Assembly: GCF_033096445.1 (NCBI RefSeq)
Contig: NZ_AP028155.1
Coordinates: 2,051,880 to 2,115,879, forward strand
DNA from: Butyricimonas faecihominis
Lineage (GTDB): Bacteria; Bacteroidota; Bacteroidia; Bacteroidales; Marinifilaceae
Direction of reading: 5' to 3'
Length of the DNA: 64,000 nt
How positions within the stretch are numbered: position 1 is the first letter of the stretch; the number at the start of each line of letters is the position of its first letter. Below, piece by piece: positions 53,404 through 62,164 of this stretch. The translations under genes and the position numbers were made by a program. The notes under the pieces were generated by a model. The model saw only the letters and a program-made list of their open reading frames with translations, was not told the origin of the DNA and made no database searches.

Positions 53404-54318
53404 ATGCTAAAGAGAATTATTACAATTATGGCGTTACTCTGTGTTGCTGTTATCGCAGTTAAAGCACAAGAGGTGAAGAAACCGAGGATGTATGTTGAAT
53501 ACTTCACGGAAGCAGATGGAGTTGAGGAAGCAAATAGCGACAAAGTTCGCCAAGCGGTCATGGCAGCCCTCAACAAAACGAAACGATTTGAACTGGTAGA
53601 TCAAGATGCCGAGTATTCCATGAAAAAAGAAGAAGAACGGCGCACGGATGAAAAAGCAATGAGTGACGAGAAATCACGCACACAAACCATCACCGCTGCC
53701 GGACATGATTACATTTTAGGAGGAAACGTACTGGCCTGCTCCGTAAAATCCGAACAGAAAGACGGGAAAACGATGTATTCCTGCGTATTGAATTATTCAG
53801 TAACCGTGACAGAAGTAGCCACTTCAACAACGGTTGCAAGTGCCACATTTGATCACTCCCCCTCCGGGATTGGTGGTACGGTAGGTAAACTTTTGGATTT
53901 ATCGGATTCAAAAGACAAAGCCATCGCAAGTGCAGTCAACATGATCGCAAGTGACATTGAAAACTTCCTGATCAAAGAATTTCCATTGGAAAGCACGATT
54001 GTTCCTATGGATTATGAAGTGAAAAAAGACAAATTGGTGAAATGTTATATCAACCTAGGCTCTGATCATGGAGTGAAAAAAGGAGATTATTTCTCCGTAT
54101 TAGCTCCTAGCGTAAGAGCGGGTCGTACGACATACAGCGAGATCGGTAAAATGAAAGTGGAAGAAGTAGTAGATGGAACCATGTCACAATGTAAAGTAGT
54201 ACAAGGCGACAAGAAAATATTCACTGCCATGGAAGCTTTCCAAGCTCTTGACGAGGCTGCCCAAAAGCAACAACCTCTAAAAGTGAAAGCAACGATAGCA
54301 CCTTTATTCTCATTGTAA
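53404..54318 (+). CDS. Exported CsgG/FlgT-like protein
   Basis: 304 residues with a signal peptide ending near AVKAQ (residue 22). Residues ~25-200 have the CsgG/LpoB/FlgO-type layout: paired strands, FELVDQDAEY, HDYILGGNVL and DKAIASAVNMIASDIENFLIK. Residues ~210-290 (CYINLGSDHGVKKGDYFSVL, IGKMKVEEVVDG) look like the FlgT C-terminal beta-domain. It is likely a periplasmic or outer-membrane-associated ring or pore accessory protein. Assignment is by fold-level pattern only. Confidence 0.6.
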   Translation: MLKRIITIMALLCVAVIAVKAQEVKKPRMYVEYFTEADGVEEANSDKVRQAVMAALNKTKRFELVDQDAEYSMKKEEERRTDEKAMSDEKSRTQTITAAGHDYILGGNVLACSVKSEQKDGKTMYSCVLNYSVTVTEVATSTTVASATFDHSPSGIGGTVGKLLDLSDSKDKAIASAVNMIASDIENFLIKEFPLESTIVPMDYEVKKDKLVKCYINLGSDHGVKKGDYFSVLAPSVRAGRTTYSEIGKMKVEEVVDGTMSQCKVVQGDKKIFTAMEAFQALDEAAQKQQPLKVKATIAPLFSL

Positions 54319-54328
54319 TCGGTTATTT

Positions 54329-55576
54329 ATGAAGAAAGTAGTGAACATATTTGGCATGCTGTTACTCCTCTTTTCAACTTCTGTCAAAGCCCAAGAGTAC
54401 CTTCAGATCGTTTCTCTAGAAGCCGACAAAGGAGCAAACGCCGTTTTCTCCTCGGCTGGAATCGCAGATAACAAGAAAGGGATCGAAACAGATGCCATCA
54501 AATCACTTATCTACACCCTGTTTTTTCAGGGTGTAGAAGGTGTTAATGACGGGAAACCTTTAGTCAGCAAACCCAATGAGGCTTACACGAATACCTTCTT
54601 TAATAACTTGGCTCGTTACACTCCTTACGTGGTTAGTGCGGAAGAAGCAGTGAAAGCAACAAAAGTAGGTGGACGTTTCCAAGGTACGATGCGAATTACT
54701 TTACGTCTTCGCCAATTGATTAATGATGTCCGGAAAAACACACATTACGACGAGGTAATGGCTGAAATTCCCAAACCACGTCTTCCCAAACCAACGATTA
54801 TCGTGGTCCCTTACAAGAAAAAGGGAGAGAGTTTCGAGGCGAAGTTGGAAAACGACAACGACTATCGTATTGCCGTGAGTGCCGTGCAAAAAGGATTGGA
54901 AGCCTGCGACATCAAGACCATTGATCTACAAGGACGAATTGACGCCATGAATCGTCGGGGTCAATATGAAGAAAATGCCGGAGCCGCAGAATCCAACGAT
55001 AAGCAACTTTTGATGTCTTCCGGAGCAGACGTTTATGTCACGGTGGACTTGATGAAAGATTACACGGCACAAGGCGCCCGCGTAGCATTAATCATGAAAG
55101 CATACGAAACCGCAAGCGGAACGATCTGGGCATCGGAAGACGGCTGGACAAATCGTTTCCAGACAACACAAACGGAGGTCCTATGTTCTTATGCCGTGAA
55201 AGATCATCTTTCCCCTTTCTTGGAACAAATCATTAAAAATTTCTCCCTTCCTGCCCGAGTTGTCCTGCAAATCTCCATTAGTGGGAACTCGACGGGTTCT
55301 TTGCAAGATGCTTGCTGTGCTAACGGGGAAAGAATTATAGATTTCATCCAAAACTGGCTGGACCGTAACGCACACGAAGGAGATTATCATATACAAGGTA
55401 TCATGGACGAATCGGCCATATTTGATTACGTGATGATCCCGAGGGAAGACAAAAACGGCTTCAAAATGACCTCCTCGAAGTTCGCAAAAGACCTGAACGA
55501 TCAGCTCAAGGCACAAGACGTTTCAGGAACCGTTCGCATTGACGGAAACACAATTTTGTTAATGCTGGACTTGTAA
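54329..55576 (+). CDS. Exported protein, DUF6175-like
   Basis: 415 residues with a signal peptide ending at SVKAQ (residue 22). The N-terminal domain (about 25-140) is followed by PKPTIIVVPYKKKGES near residue 150, a hallmark of the Bacteroidetes DUF6175-type proteins. An alpha/beta CsgG/TolB-N-like domain contains GADVYVTVDL. A C-terminal domain with DACCANGERIIDFIQNWL may be another ring-building module. No enzymatic motif is visible. It is spaced 10 bp from the CsgG/FlgT-like gene. Confidence 0.55.
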   Translation: MKKVVNIFGMLLLLFSTSVKAQEYLQIVSLEADKGANAVFSSAGIADNKKGIETDAIKSLIYTLFFQGVEGVNDGKPLVSKPNEAYTNTFFNNLARYTPYVVSAEEAVKATKVGGRFQGTMRITLRLRQLINDVRKNTHYDEVMAEIPKPRLPKPTIIVVPYKKKGESFEAKLENDNDYRIAVSAVQKGLEACDIKTIDLQGRIDAMNRRGQYEENAGAAESNDKQLLMSSGADVYVTVDLMKDYTAQGARVALIMKAYETASGTIWASEDGWTNRFQTTQTEVLCSYAVKDHLSPFLEQIIKNFSLPARVVLQISISGNSTGSLQDACCANGERIIDFIQNWLDRNAHEGDYHIQGIMDESAIFDYVMIPREDKNGFKMTSSKFAKDLNDQLKAQDVSGTVRIDGNTILLMLDL

Positions 55577-55602
55577 CAAGTAATAACACAAAAACTAAAA
55601 TT

Positions 55603-56946
55603 ATGCGAAAGATTATTCTAGGCCTGTTACTCTCGATATGCAGTGTTTTCCATGCCGAGGCACAAGCACCCGACTGGGTAACCCAACGCCCGACTTCGTC
55701 TGACGCTTACATCGGTATTGGCGTCGCGTCGTTATCGGAAACCGATTACATGAAAAAAGCGACCCAGAACGCCTTGTTGGACATCGTTTCACAGATCGCT
55801 GTAAAACTTGAAAACAATTCTTTTTTGCACCGGGTAGACGTGGATGGCAAAACACGTGAAATGCTGGAAGACAAAATTCACAGTTCAATGGTAGCTTGGC
55901 TGGAAGGACAAGAACTGAAAGGCAGTTACCAGTCGGAACAAAAATATTACGTGTATTACGCCTTGGATAAAAAAGTATATGCCCGAAAAGCCGAAGAACG
56001 CAGACAACAAGCGATCAGGACAGGCATGGATTACCTGCAAAAAGGACGTGGAGAGGAAAGCGCCATGAATCTTTCGCAAGCTGCCCAGCTCTACGGCAAA
56101 GGACTGGAAGCCGTGGAGCCTTGGGCATTTATGGATTTGACTACAAATGCCGGAGGTTCATCCGTGAATGTTCCCATAGAACTCTATAACGCTTACGTGA
56201 ATGTGTTCAGCGGAATGGCCATCACGACCAACGTCATGATGGTAGAAGGCGAGGCCTTTAAAGCAATTGCCGAACCTATCGCCGGATGTCTTTCCAAAAA
56301 CGGGGTTGTCGTTCCGAATGTTAAATTAAAGGCTTCATTCGCATCCGGTAATGGCACTGTATCCCCCGCCATACAGACAGACTACACGGGTACAGCGGAA
56401 TTTTACGTAACGAATATTACCTCGAAAGAAGAGGTGCAGGAATTGCGCATCACCATTGACGACTCGTTCATGAATAGTCTACCCGAGGCATATCGTCAAT
56501 TGTTGCAAAATCAAACTTGGCCCTCGGCTAAAGTCACGATTTCATTGAAGAGCGCACCGATCACGGCCTACCTCTACGTAAACGAGGATAACGAGCTGGA
56601 AGGTATCGAACGCCAGATCAGTAGCCTACTGACCAACAATTATTTCACATTATCGGAAGACCCCGATGCCGCCACGTGCTTCGTGGATTTATCCACTAAA
56701 TTGGAAATGGGAGAAGTCGTTACCGGGGGAACGTATGACTTAAATACATGTTACTGTTCCCTAGTTCTAAAGATTTACAATAACAAAACACAGCAAATGC
56801 TCTTGAACTATTCGGTAAACCAAGTTAAAGTTCTAGTACCCGTAAACAAATCGGCAACCGCATCACTCTCGATGTGTATCCGGGAAGTGATAAAACGAGT
56901 GAACCGGGAATTGCCGGCCCAGATTAAAAAATTAAAAATCAATTAA
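55603..56946 (+). CDS. Exported LPP20-like protein
   Basis: 447 residues, with a signal peptide ending near AEAQA (residue 21). Directly after it, APDWVTQRPTSSDAYIGIGVAS and the helix KKATQNALLDIVSQIAVKL match the LPP20/FlgP domain (about 22-130). A helical, TPR-like segment (about 135-175) leads into beta-rich domains (about 220-330) and a C-terminal domain with CSLVLKIYNNKTQQMLL. LPP20 proteins form outer-membrane-associated rings in some flagellar systems. No lipobox cysteine is present, unlike the next gene. Confidence 0.6.
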   Translation: MRKIILGLLLSICSVFHAEAQAPDWVTQRPTSSDAYIGIGVASLSETDYMKKATQNALLDIVSQIAVKLENNSFLHRVDVDGKTREMLEDKIHSSMVAWLEGQELKGSYQSEQKYYVYYALDKKVYARKAEERRQQAIRTGMDYLQKGRGEESAMNLSQAAQLYGKGLEAVEPWAFMDLTTNAGGSSVNVPIELYNAYVNVFSGMAITTNVMMVEGEAFKAIAEPIAGCLSKNGVVVPNVKLKASFASGNGTVSPAIQTDYTGTAEFYVTNITSKEEVQELRITIDDSFMNSLPEAYRQLLQNQTWPSAKVTISLKSAPITAYLYVNEDNELEGIERQISSLLTNNYFTLSEDPDAATCFVDLSTKLEMGEVVTGGTYDLNTCYCSLVLKIYNNKTQQMLLNYSVNQVKVLVPVNKSATASLSMCIREVIKRVNRELPAQIKKLKIN

Positions 56947-56957
56947 AAGGTAGTATT

Positions 56958-57515
56958 ATGAAACACTATGTCTTATGGGGATTGATTGTAGCTGCATTCT
57001 TTTTATTAAGCAGTTGCGGTTCGTCAAAGAAAATCCAAGAAAAAAGCCCCGTCACCACGTTTATCATGCCGGGAGCAGACCTTGTCAGCGGCAACGGTGT
57101 ACTTCGGGGCTGGGGTTCAGGCAGGTCCGACAGCGAAGCCTCTGCCCGGAAAAAAGCCCAAATGGCCGCTTCAGCAGAATTAGCCGCTATTTTGGCTAAA
57201 ACGGTGGAATCTACAACCGAAGAGTACTCGACGATCCTGTCAGAAGGTATGTCTTCCGAATCCAAGTCTTTACTTACGGATAAAACGAAAATAACCGTGA
57301 ATCAAACCTTGGCGGGAGCCACGATCGTATTCGACCGCTGGGACAAAGACGAAAAGACCGGACAATTTATTAATTATATCGTTCTGGAACTCAAAGGAGA
57401 CGATTACTTGAAAAATTTGTATAAAGAACTTGAAAAGAATGATGCGGTTACCGTAGATCGGGATTTGCTGCAACGCCTTTTCTTGAAACACATTGACAAG
57501 AATTCGAAAAAGTAA
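56958..57515 (+). CDS. LPP20-family lipoprotein
   Basis: 185 residues, lipobox FFLLSSCGSSK near residue 20. The mature part has GNGVLRGWGSGRSDSEASAR followed by the helix KKAQMAASAELAAILAKTVES, the LPP20/FlgP pattern. It then has VFDRWDKDEKTGQFINYIVLEL and a basic tail. It probably anchors the envelope part to the outer membrane. It is the last gene of the run, 11 bp after its LPP20-like neighbour, and is followed by the fold-back element. Confidence 0.65.
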   Translation: MKHYVLWGLIVAAFFLLSSCGSSKKIQEKSPVTTFIMPGADLVSGNGVLRGWGSGRSDSEASARKKAQMAASAELAAILAKTVESTTEEYSTILSEGMSSESKSLLTDKTKITVNQTLAGATIVFDRWDKDEKTGQFINYIVLELKGDDYLKNLYKELEKNDAVTVDRDLLQRLFLKHIDKNSKK

Positions 57516-57517
57516 CT

Positions 57518-57641
57518 AATAAAGGGGCTGTACAAAAAGTCCGGCTTGTATTTGCCAACTACCCCCTCCAGCTCCCCCTTACACAGGGGGAGTCAGTGGG
57601 GGTAGTTGTTTAAAATTGACTTTTTGTACAGCTCCTTTATT
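57518..57641. repeat. 124-bp nested fold-back element
   Basis: The outer 24-nt arms (57518-57541 and 57618-57641) match at 23 of 24 positions. A middle stem pairs AACTACCCCC (57557-57566) with GGGGGTAGTT (57598-57607), and an inner stem pairs CTCCCCCT with AGGGGGAG (57572-57579 and 57585-57592). A T-run follows. It can end the operon transcript but is far larger than a normal terminator and resembles a MITE/REP-type element. Confidence 0.75.
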
Positions 57642-57812
57642 TTAACATCGAATCTCTCATCCTCAATCATATACCCTCAACTTCCCTCCCACAACCATCC
57701 CCCTCCCGCTTAAAATGAACAATTCTTAGCGATTCTACACACATCTTTTCTCTCCACTTTGCCGTAAAAATCAAGAAAAAGATGTATTTTCGAAAAAATA
57801 AAATCATTGGTT

Positions 57813-58739
57813 GTGAAAAGGAACATTTTACTTACATTTCTGACAATTCTTGTCTTATTAAATAGTGCGGCGATCGGATATTACGTTTATCATGATCAGA
57901 AGGAACATGAAGAAAACGAGGAACCACCATTCCACCTCATGAAATCATCAGACGTGGATTTCCCGACAACATTCAGCTTGGCAGGAGAACCGGTTCCCCT
58001 AGAAAGAATTGACGTGGCGGAAGCCTTCAAAAAAGAACTCATCGTGAATACCTACTTGCATTCACACACGATCCAAGTTTTGAAAAATGCTCCCCGCTAT
58101 TTTCATATCATCGAACCTATCCTAAAAGCGGAAGGAGTTCCCAACGACTTCAAATACCTAGCCGTCATCGAGAGTAGCTTGAACCCGTTGGCCGTATCTT
58201 ACGCTGGAGCCACGGGAATATGGCAACTCATGAGTGCAACGGCCAAAGAACTTGGGCTAGAGGTGACGAATGACGTGGACGAACGCTACCATGTGGAAAA
58301 AGCTACCCGTGCCGCTTGTACCTATTTGAAAAAAGCCTATCAAAAATTCGGTTCATGGACATTAGCCGCAGCCTCTTATAACGGAGGCATGAATATGCTC
58401 ACCAGACAAATGGACCGACAAAAGGAAAAAAACTTTTACGATCTTTTGCTTGGTGAAGAAACCGGAAGATACGTGTACCGTATGCTGGCATTAAAGCAAA
58501 TCATGGAAGAACCCCACCTATACGATTTTTACGTGGACCATTTGTATCCCGTGGAACCAACCACACAAGTGAAAGTGACTAAAAACATAAAAAACCTAGC
58601 GGATTTTGCCCAAGAACACGGAATATCCTATAAAACGCTGAAACGCTTTAACCCTTGGTTGCGACAGACCTCGTTAAAAGTTGGAAAGCATAAAACGTAC
58701 TATATTGCTATTCCGGAAAACAAGCAGGCATACAAGTAA
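57813..58739 (+). CDS. MltD-like lytic transglycosylase
   Basis: 308 residues from GTG 57813 (a TTG at 57807 is less likely). An uncleaved signal anchor or signal peptide spans about residues 4-26. The SLT domain has AVIESSLNPLAVSYAGATGIWQLM with catalytic Glu120, DERYHVEKATRAACTYLKK and AAASYNGG. A C-terminal LysM-like region ends in LKVGKHKTYYIAIP. It probably degrades peptidoglycan. It is separated from the zinc-ribbon operon by the fold-back element, so co-transcription is doubtful. Confidence 0.85.
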   Translation: MKRNILLTFLTILVLLNSAAIGYYVYHDQKEHEENEEPPFHLMKSSDVDFPTTFSLAGEPVPLERIDVAEAFKKELIVNTYLHSHTIQVLKNAPRYFHIIEPILKAEGVPNDFKYLAVIESSLNPLAVSYAGATGIWQLMSATAKELGLEVTNDVDERYHVEKATRAACTYLKKAYQKFGSWTLAAASYNGGMNMLTRQMDRQKEKNFYDLLLGEETGRYVYRMLALKQIMEEPHLYDFYVDHLYPVEPTTQVKVTKNIKNLADFAQEHGISYKTLKRFNPWLRQTSLKVGKHKTYYIAIPENKQAYK

Positions 58740-58799
58740 AAATATTCGGCACGCTATTTGTACCACCCTGCCTATATTGGATGTAAAAAACCTCCCAAC

Positions 58800-60467
58800 A
58801 TGGAAAAGAATAAAATAACCGTCTTTTGTGAAAACAATGGACAAGAATACCAGATACCCACGGGATCTAGTTTAAAAGAATTCAAAAAAATCGTGTTCCC
58901 CATGAATCACCAAAACATTCTGGGAGCATTAGTCAATAACGAAGTACAAGACCTGCATTACGAGATATACAACCCGAAATACGTGAACTTTGTTGACGTA
59001 ACCACACTGGACGGGTATAGCGTGTACTTGCGTTCTCTTATTTTCGTACTTTACAAGGCGATACATAATCTCTACCCGAAAAAAACGCTTGTCGTGGAAT
59101 ATCACCTTTCTAACGGGATATTCTGCCGTCTGGCAAATAAAGAATTTATTCTCACGGGGGAGAGGATCACCGAGATAAAAAAAGAGATGCAACGCATCAT
59201 CGACCACGATTACGAGATCATGCGCACGGAGACCCCCACGGAAGAAGCCATCAAGCTTTTTAACCGACAGGGTCTAAAGGATAAAGAATTATTACTTTCC
59301 ACACGAGGAAAGATGTTTACCTCCGTTTATTCCATTGACGGCACTTGTGACTATTTCTACGGGACGCTGGCCCCTTCCACCGGATGCTTGAAAGTGTTCG
59401 ACCTGATGGATTACAAGGATGGGATGTTATTAATGCCACCCGAACGCACGAACCCGACACAAATAGTCCCGTTCGTACCCCAAGAAAAACTGTTCAGCAC
59501 GTTCAGCGAGTTCAAACGCTGGGGAAAGATCTCCGAGGTTATGCAAATTGGGCATTTAAACCAAGCCATCGAACATAAACACGCCGGGGATATGATCAAG
59601 GTAAGCGAAGCCCTGCACGAGAAAAAGATCTCCCAGATCGCTGACCAAATCAAGAAACAGAAAAAGGTAAAAGTCGTGCTTATCGCCGGTCCTTCCTCTT
59701 CGGGCAAGACCACGTTCGGAAAGCGATTAGCCATCCAGCTATTAGTGAACGGCATCAAACCCGTCAATCTATCCTTGGACAATTATTTCGTGAACCGGGA
59801 AGATACTCCCCGGGATGAAAAAGGGGAATACGACTTCGAGACGATTGACGCCTTGGACATCAATACCTTCAACGAAAACATCATGAGCCTACTAAGAGGT
59901 GAAGAAGTGGAGATACCCAAATTCTCGTTCGAAACAGGCCAACGTTTCTATGACGGAGAGAAATTAAAAATGACCCGCAACAACGTGATTATCGTGGAAG
60001 GCATTCACGGGCTGAATCCCAAATTAACCGAATGCCTGCCTCATGAAAGCCTGTTCAAAATATTCATCTCGGCACTTACGGTAATTTCCATTGATAACCA
60101 TAACATTATCAACCCATCGGACAATCGTTTGATTCGCCGTATGGTCCGGGATCACAAATACCGGGGCTACTCAGCTCTCGATACCTTGAAAAGATGGGAA
60201 AGCGTGCTTTCCGGTGAACAAAAACACATCACACCTTACCAAGAAGAGGCCGATGTCATGTTTAACTCGGCTCTCGTGTATGAGTTGGGAGCCTTGAAAC
60301 AACAAGCTGTTCCATTGCTGGAAGAAGTACTGGTAAAATACCCGGAACACTCCAAAGCCAAACGCCTGTTGAAGTTCTTCTCGTACGTCCAAGCCGTACC
60401 TACCCGTGAAATACCACCCACCTCTATCTTAAGGGAGTTCTTGGGAGGAAGTTCGTTCAAATACTAG
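58800..60467 (+). CDS. TGS-domain nucleoside kinase (uridine kinase/PRK family)
   Basis: 555 residues from ATG 58800. Residues ~1-65 resemble a TGS domain and ~70-200 a threonyl-tRNA-synthetase-like second domain. The kinase domain follows with Walker A GPSSSGKTT near residue 300, LSLDNYFVNREDTPRDE near 330 and IIVEGIHGLNP near 400. This fusion is common in Bacteroidales and is annotated as a nucleoside kinase; phosphorylation of uridine or a related nucleoside is likely but not proven by sequence. Confidence 0.85.
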   Translation: MEKNKITVFCENNGQEYQIPTGSSLKEFKKIVFPMNHQNILGALVNNEVQDLHYEIYNPKYVNFVDVTTLDGYSVYLRSLIFVLYKAIHNLYPKKTLVVEYHLSNGIFCRLANKEFILTGERITEIKKEMQRIIDHDYEIMRTETPTEEAIKLFNRQGLKDKELLLSTRGKMFTSVYSIDGTCDYFYGTLAPSTGCLKVFDLMDYKDGMLLMPPERTNPTQIVPFVPQEKLFSTFSEFKRWGKISEVMQIGHLNQAIEHKHAGDMIKVSEALHEKKISQIADQIKKQKKVKVVLIAGPSSSGKTTFGKRLAIQLLVNGIKPVNLSLDNYFVNREDTPRDEKGEYDFETIDALDINTFNENIMSLLRGEEVEIPKFSFETGQRFYDGEKLKMTRNNVIIVEGIHGLNPKLTECLPHESLFKIFISALTVISIDNHNIINPSDNRLIRRMVRDHKYRGYSALDTLKRWESVLSGEQKHITPYQEEADVMFNSALVYELGALKQQAVPLLEEVLVKYPEHSKAKRLLKFFSYVQAVPTREIPPTSILREFLGGSSFKY

Positions 60468-60539
60468 AATATGCCAGAGGAAGAGCTAGTAATTCCTATT
60501 CATCATAGGTAGTATTCCAACCCTTCCTCTGTTTATATA

Positions 60540-61982
60540 TCAAATCCCCTCCACCCCTTTCCGTAAAGAATCTCTAAAGGCTTGATCCTCCTCTATCATG
60601 CCTTCCCAAGAATATCTGACCTTACCCTCTTTATCCAACAAGAAATAAGCAGGGTAATTCGTTATTTCAAATCTCTCTTTCAAAAAAGCAACATCGGGAT
60701 CATCCATGTCTATCCTCACGCTAACGCATAAAGAATCCAGATAATTCACCCGCTCGGGTAAATCCCACGCCCAATTCCGCATAATAAAATAAGCATCACT
60801 ACCTCTTACGCATTCCAACAACAAAGGCTTATTTTTTTCCTTTACTCTCTCCAAAGCATCACTCCAAAATTTCCCGTTACAACTTATCGGAAAACCCAGG
60901 TACCTGAATTTTTGATAAAAATCCCATTGTTCCACGGGAGTTTTAGCAAATTCAAAGAGCATCTTGGAAGTAAACTGACCCATTCGTTCCTTGTCTTCAT
61001 CTTTTCCGTTCAATCCTACATATTGCATCGCGTGCCACAAGCAATCCCGCCACTCTTTTAGTTCCACCAGTTCTTGCATCCCTTCCACCATCCCCGGGAT
61101 ATCATTTTCTAGAAAAGCTTTTACTTCTTTTGCCCAAGCCAATACAACTTTTACTTTATCTTCCCCCGAGATAACAGTACGGTCTGGGGTGGACACTGCC
61201 ATCGTAATTTGTTTTATCAAATCGAACGCCTCCGGAGAAGCCTGACAATCATACATCAAACGCTGGAGCTCTTGTTTATAGCCTTGAACCAGGTAATCAT
61301 CAACACGCTCTTTTCCTTGCTTTTCCCGGAACTTGTCCTCATGTTTCACCACGTATTCAAAATACGGGCTTCCATACACCTCTTCGCTGAAAAGAGGCCA
61401 ACATTCTTTATCCGTTAATTTTTCAAACGGGGTCTGCTCAAACAAAACCGCACGAAGGCTATCGGCATCATCCAATTTTCTTATATCTTTCAATACCATA
61501 TAATAATCAACTCTATTCTGCAAGCTCATTTTTTGCTTTCGTTCAAGCAAATCATTCAAAAAAAACAATGATGACGTTTCATTTACACCACGTTTAGCCC
61601 AGGCTAGAAAATCTTCCGGTCTTCTTGCTCCCCGCAAGCGATGTCTTACTGTTCCATCCTCTTGCAAAATAAAAAATGTCGGGATGGAGTTCACCCCGTA
61701 CTTCTTTTTAAAGTCTTTACCCTCCAATTTATCTATATCCATTTGTATACAAATAAATTGTTTGTTACAATACTCCCCCACGTCTTTTCTACTCAACACT
61801 TCTTCAAGCATCAATTGACACGGCCCACACCAAGCGGCTGTAACATCAACAAAAACAAACTTTCCCTCCGCTTGTGCCCGTGAAAGAGCTTGATCCAAAG
61901 ACAAGGCATCAAATTTTACACTTTGGGCAAATACACTACAACAAGTCAAAAGACTTATCACGAATAACATACTTTTTTTCAT
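60540..61982 (-). CDS. Exported thioredoxin-fold protein of the second SusD locus
   Basis: 480 residues from ATG 61982, with a signal peptide ending near CSVFAQS. The thioredoxin domain has AAWCGPCQ near residue 50 and cis-Pro NSIPTFF near 103. A second thioredoxin-like region is apparent at the C-terminus (VRIDMDDPDVAFLKERFEI, TNYPAYFLLDKEGKVRY), without a CxxC. The middle is helical. It is a paralogue of the protein at 23617-24894, in the same place relative to a SusD gene. Confidence 0.8.
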   Translation of the reverse strand: MKKSMLFVISLLTCCSVFAQSVKFDALSLDQALSRAQAEGKFVFVDVTAAWCGPCQLMLEEVLSRKDVGEYCNKQFICIQMDIDKLEGKDFKKKYGVNSIPTFFILQEDGTVRHRLRGARRPEDFLAWAKRGVNETSSLFFLNDLLERKQKMSLQNRVDYYMVLKDIRKLDDADSLRAVLFEQTPFEKLTDKECWPLFSEEVYGSPYFEYVVKHEDKFREKQGKERVDDYLVQGYKQELQRLMYDCQASPEAFDLIKQITMAVSTPDRTVISGEDKVKVVLAWAKEVKAFLENDIPGMVEGMQELVELKEWRDCLWHAMQYVGLNGKDEDKERMGQFTSKMLFEFAKTPVEQWDFYQKFRYLGFPISCNGKFWSDALERVKEKNKPLLLECVRGSDAYFIMRNWAWDLPERVNYLDSLCVSVRIDMDDPDVAFLKERFEITNYPAYFLLDKEGKVRYSWEGMIEEDQAFRDSLRKGVEGI

Positions 61983-62089
61983 ACACAATATTATTTAACC
62001 ATATGATCTTCTCTATTTTATAAAGCGATCATGTACCACTTTACCGGGAATGAAGTAAAACTTGTTTTCATTTGCAAACTTCCTCCCAA

Positions 62090-62139
62090 GAACAGAGAGG
62101 AAACCAATTTCAATTCACACGATCGGTTTCCCTCTGTTC
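62090..62139. terminator. Hairpin between lipoprotein and thioredoxin genes
   Basis: GAACAGAGAGGAAACC (62090-62105) pairs with GGTTTCCCTCTGTTC (62125-62139) with one bulge. No T-run follows on the minus strand, so it may attenuate or process rather than fully terminate. Confidence 0.5.
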
Positions 62140-62164
62140 TATTTCCCAATTTACTTAACTCCTT

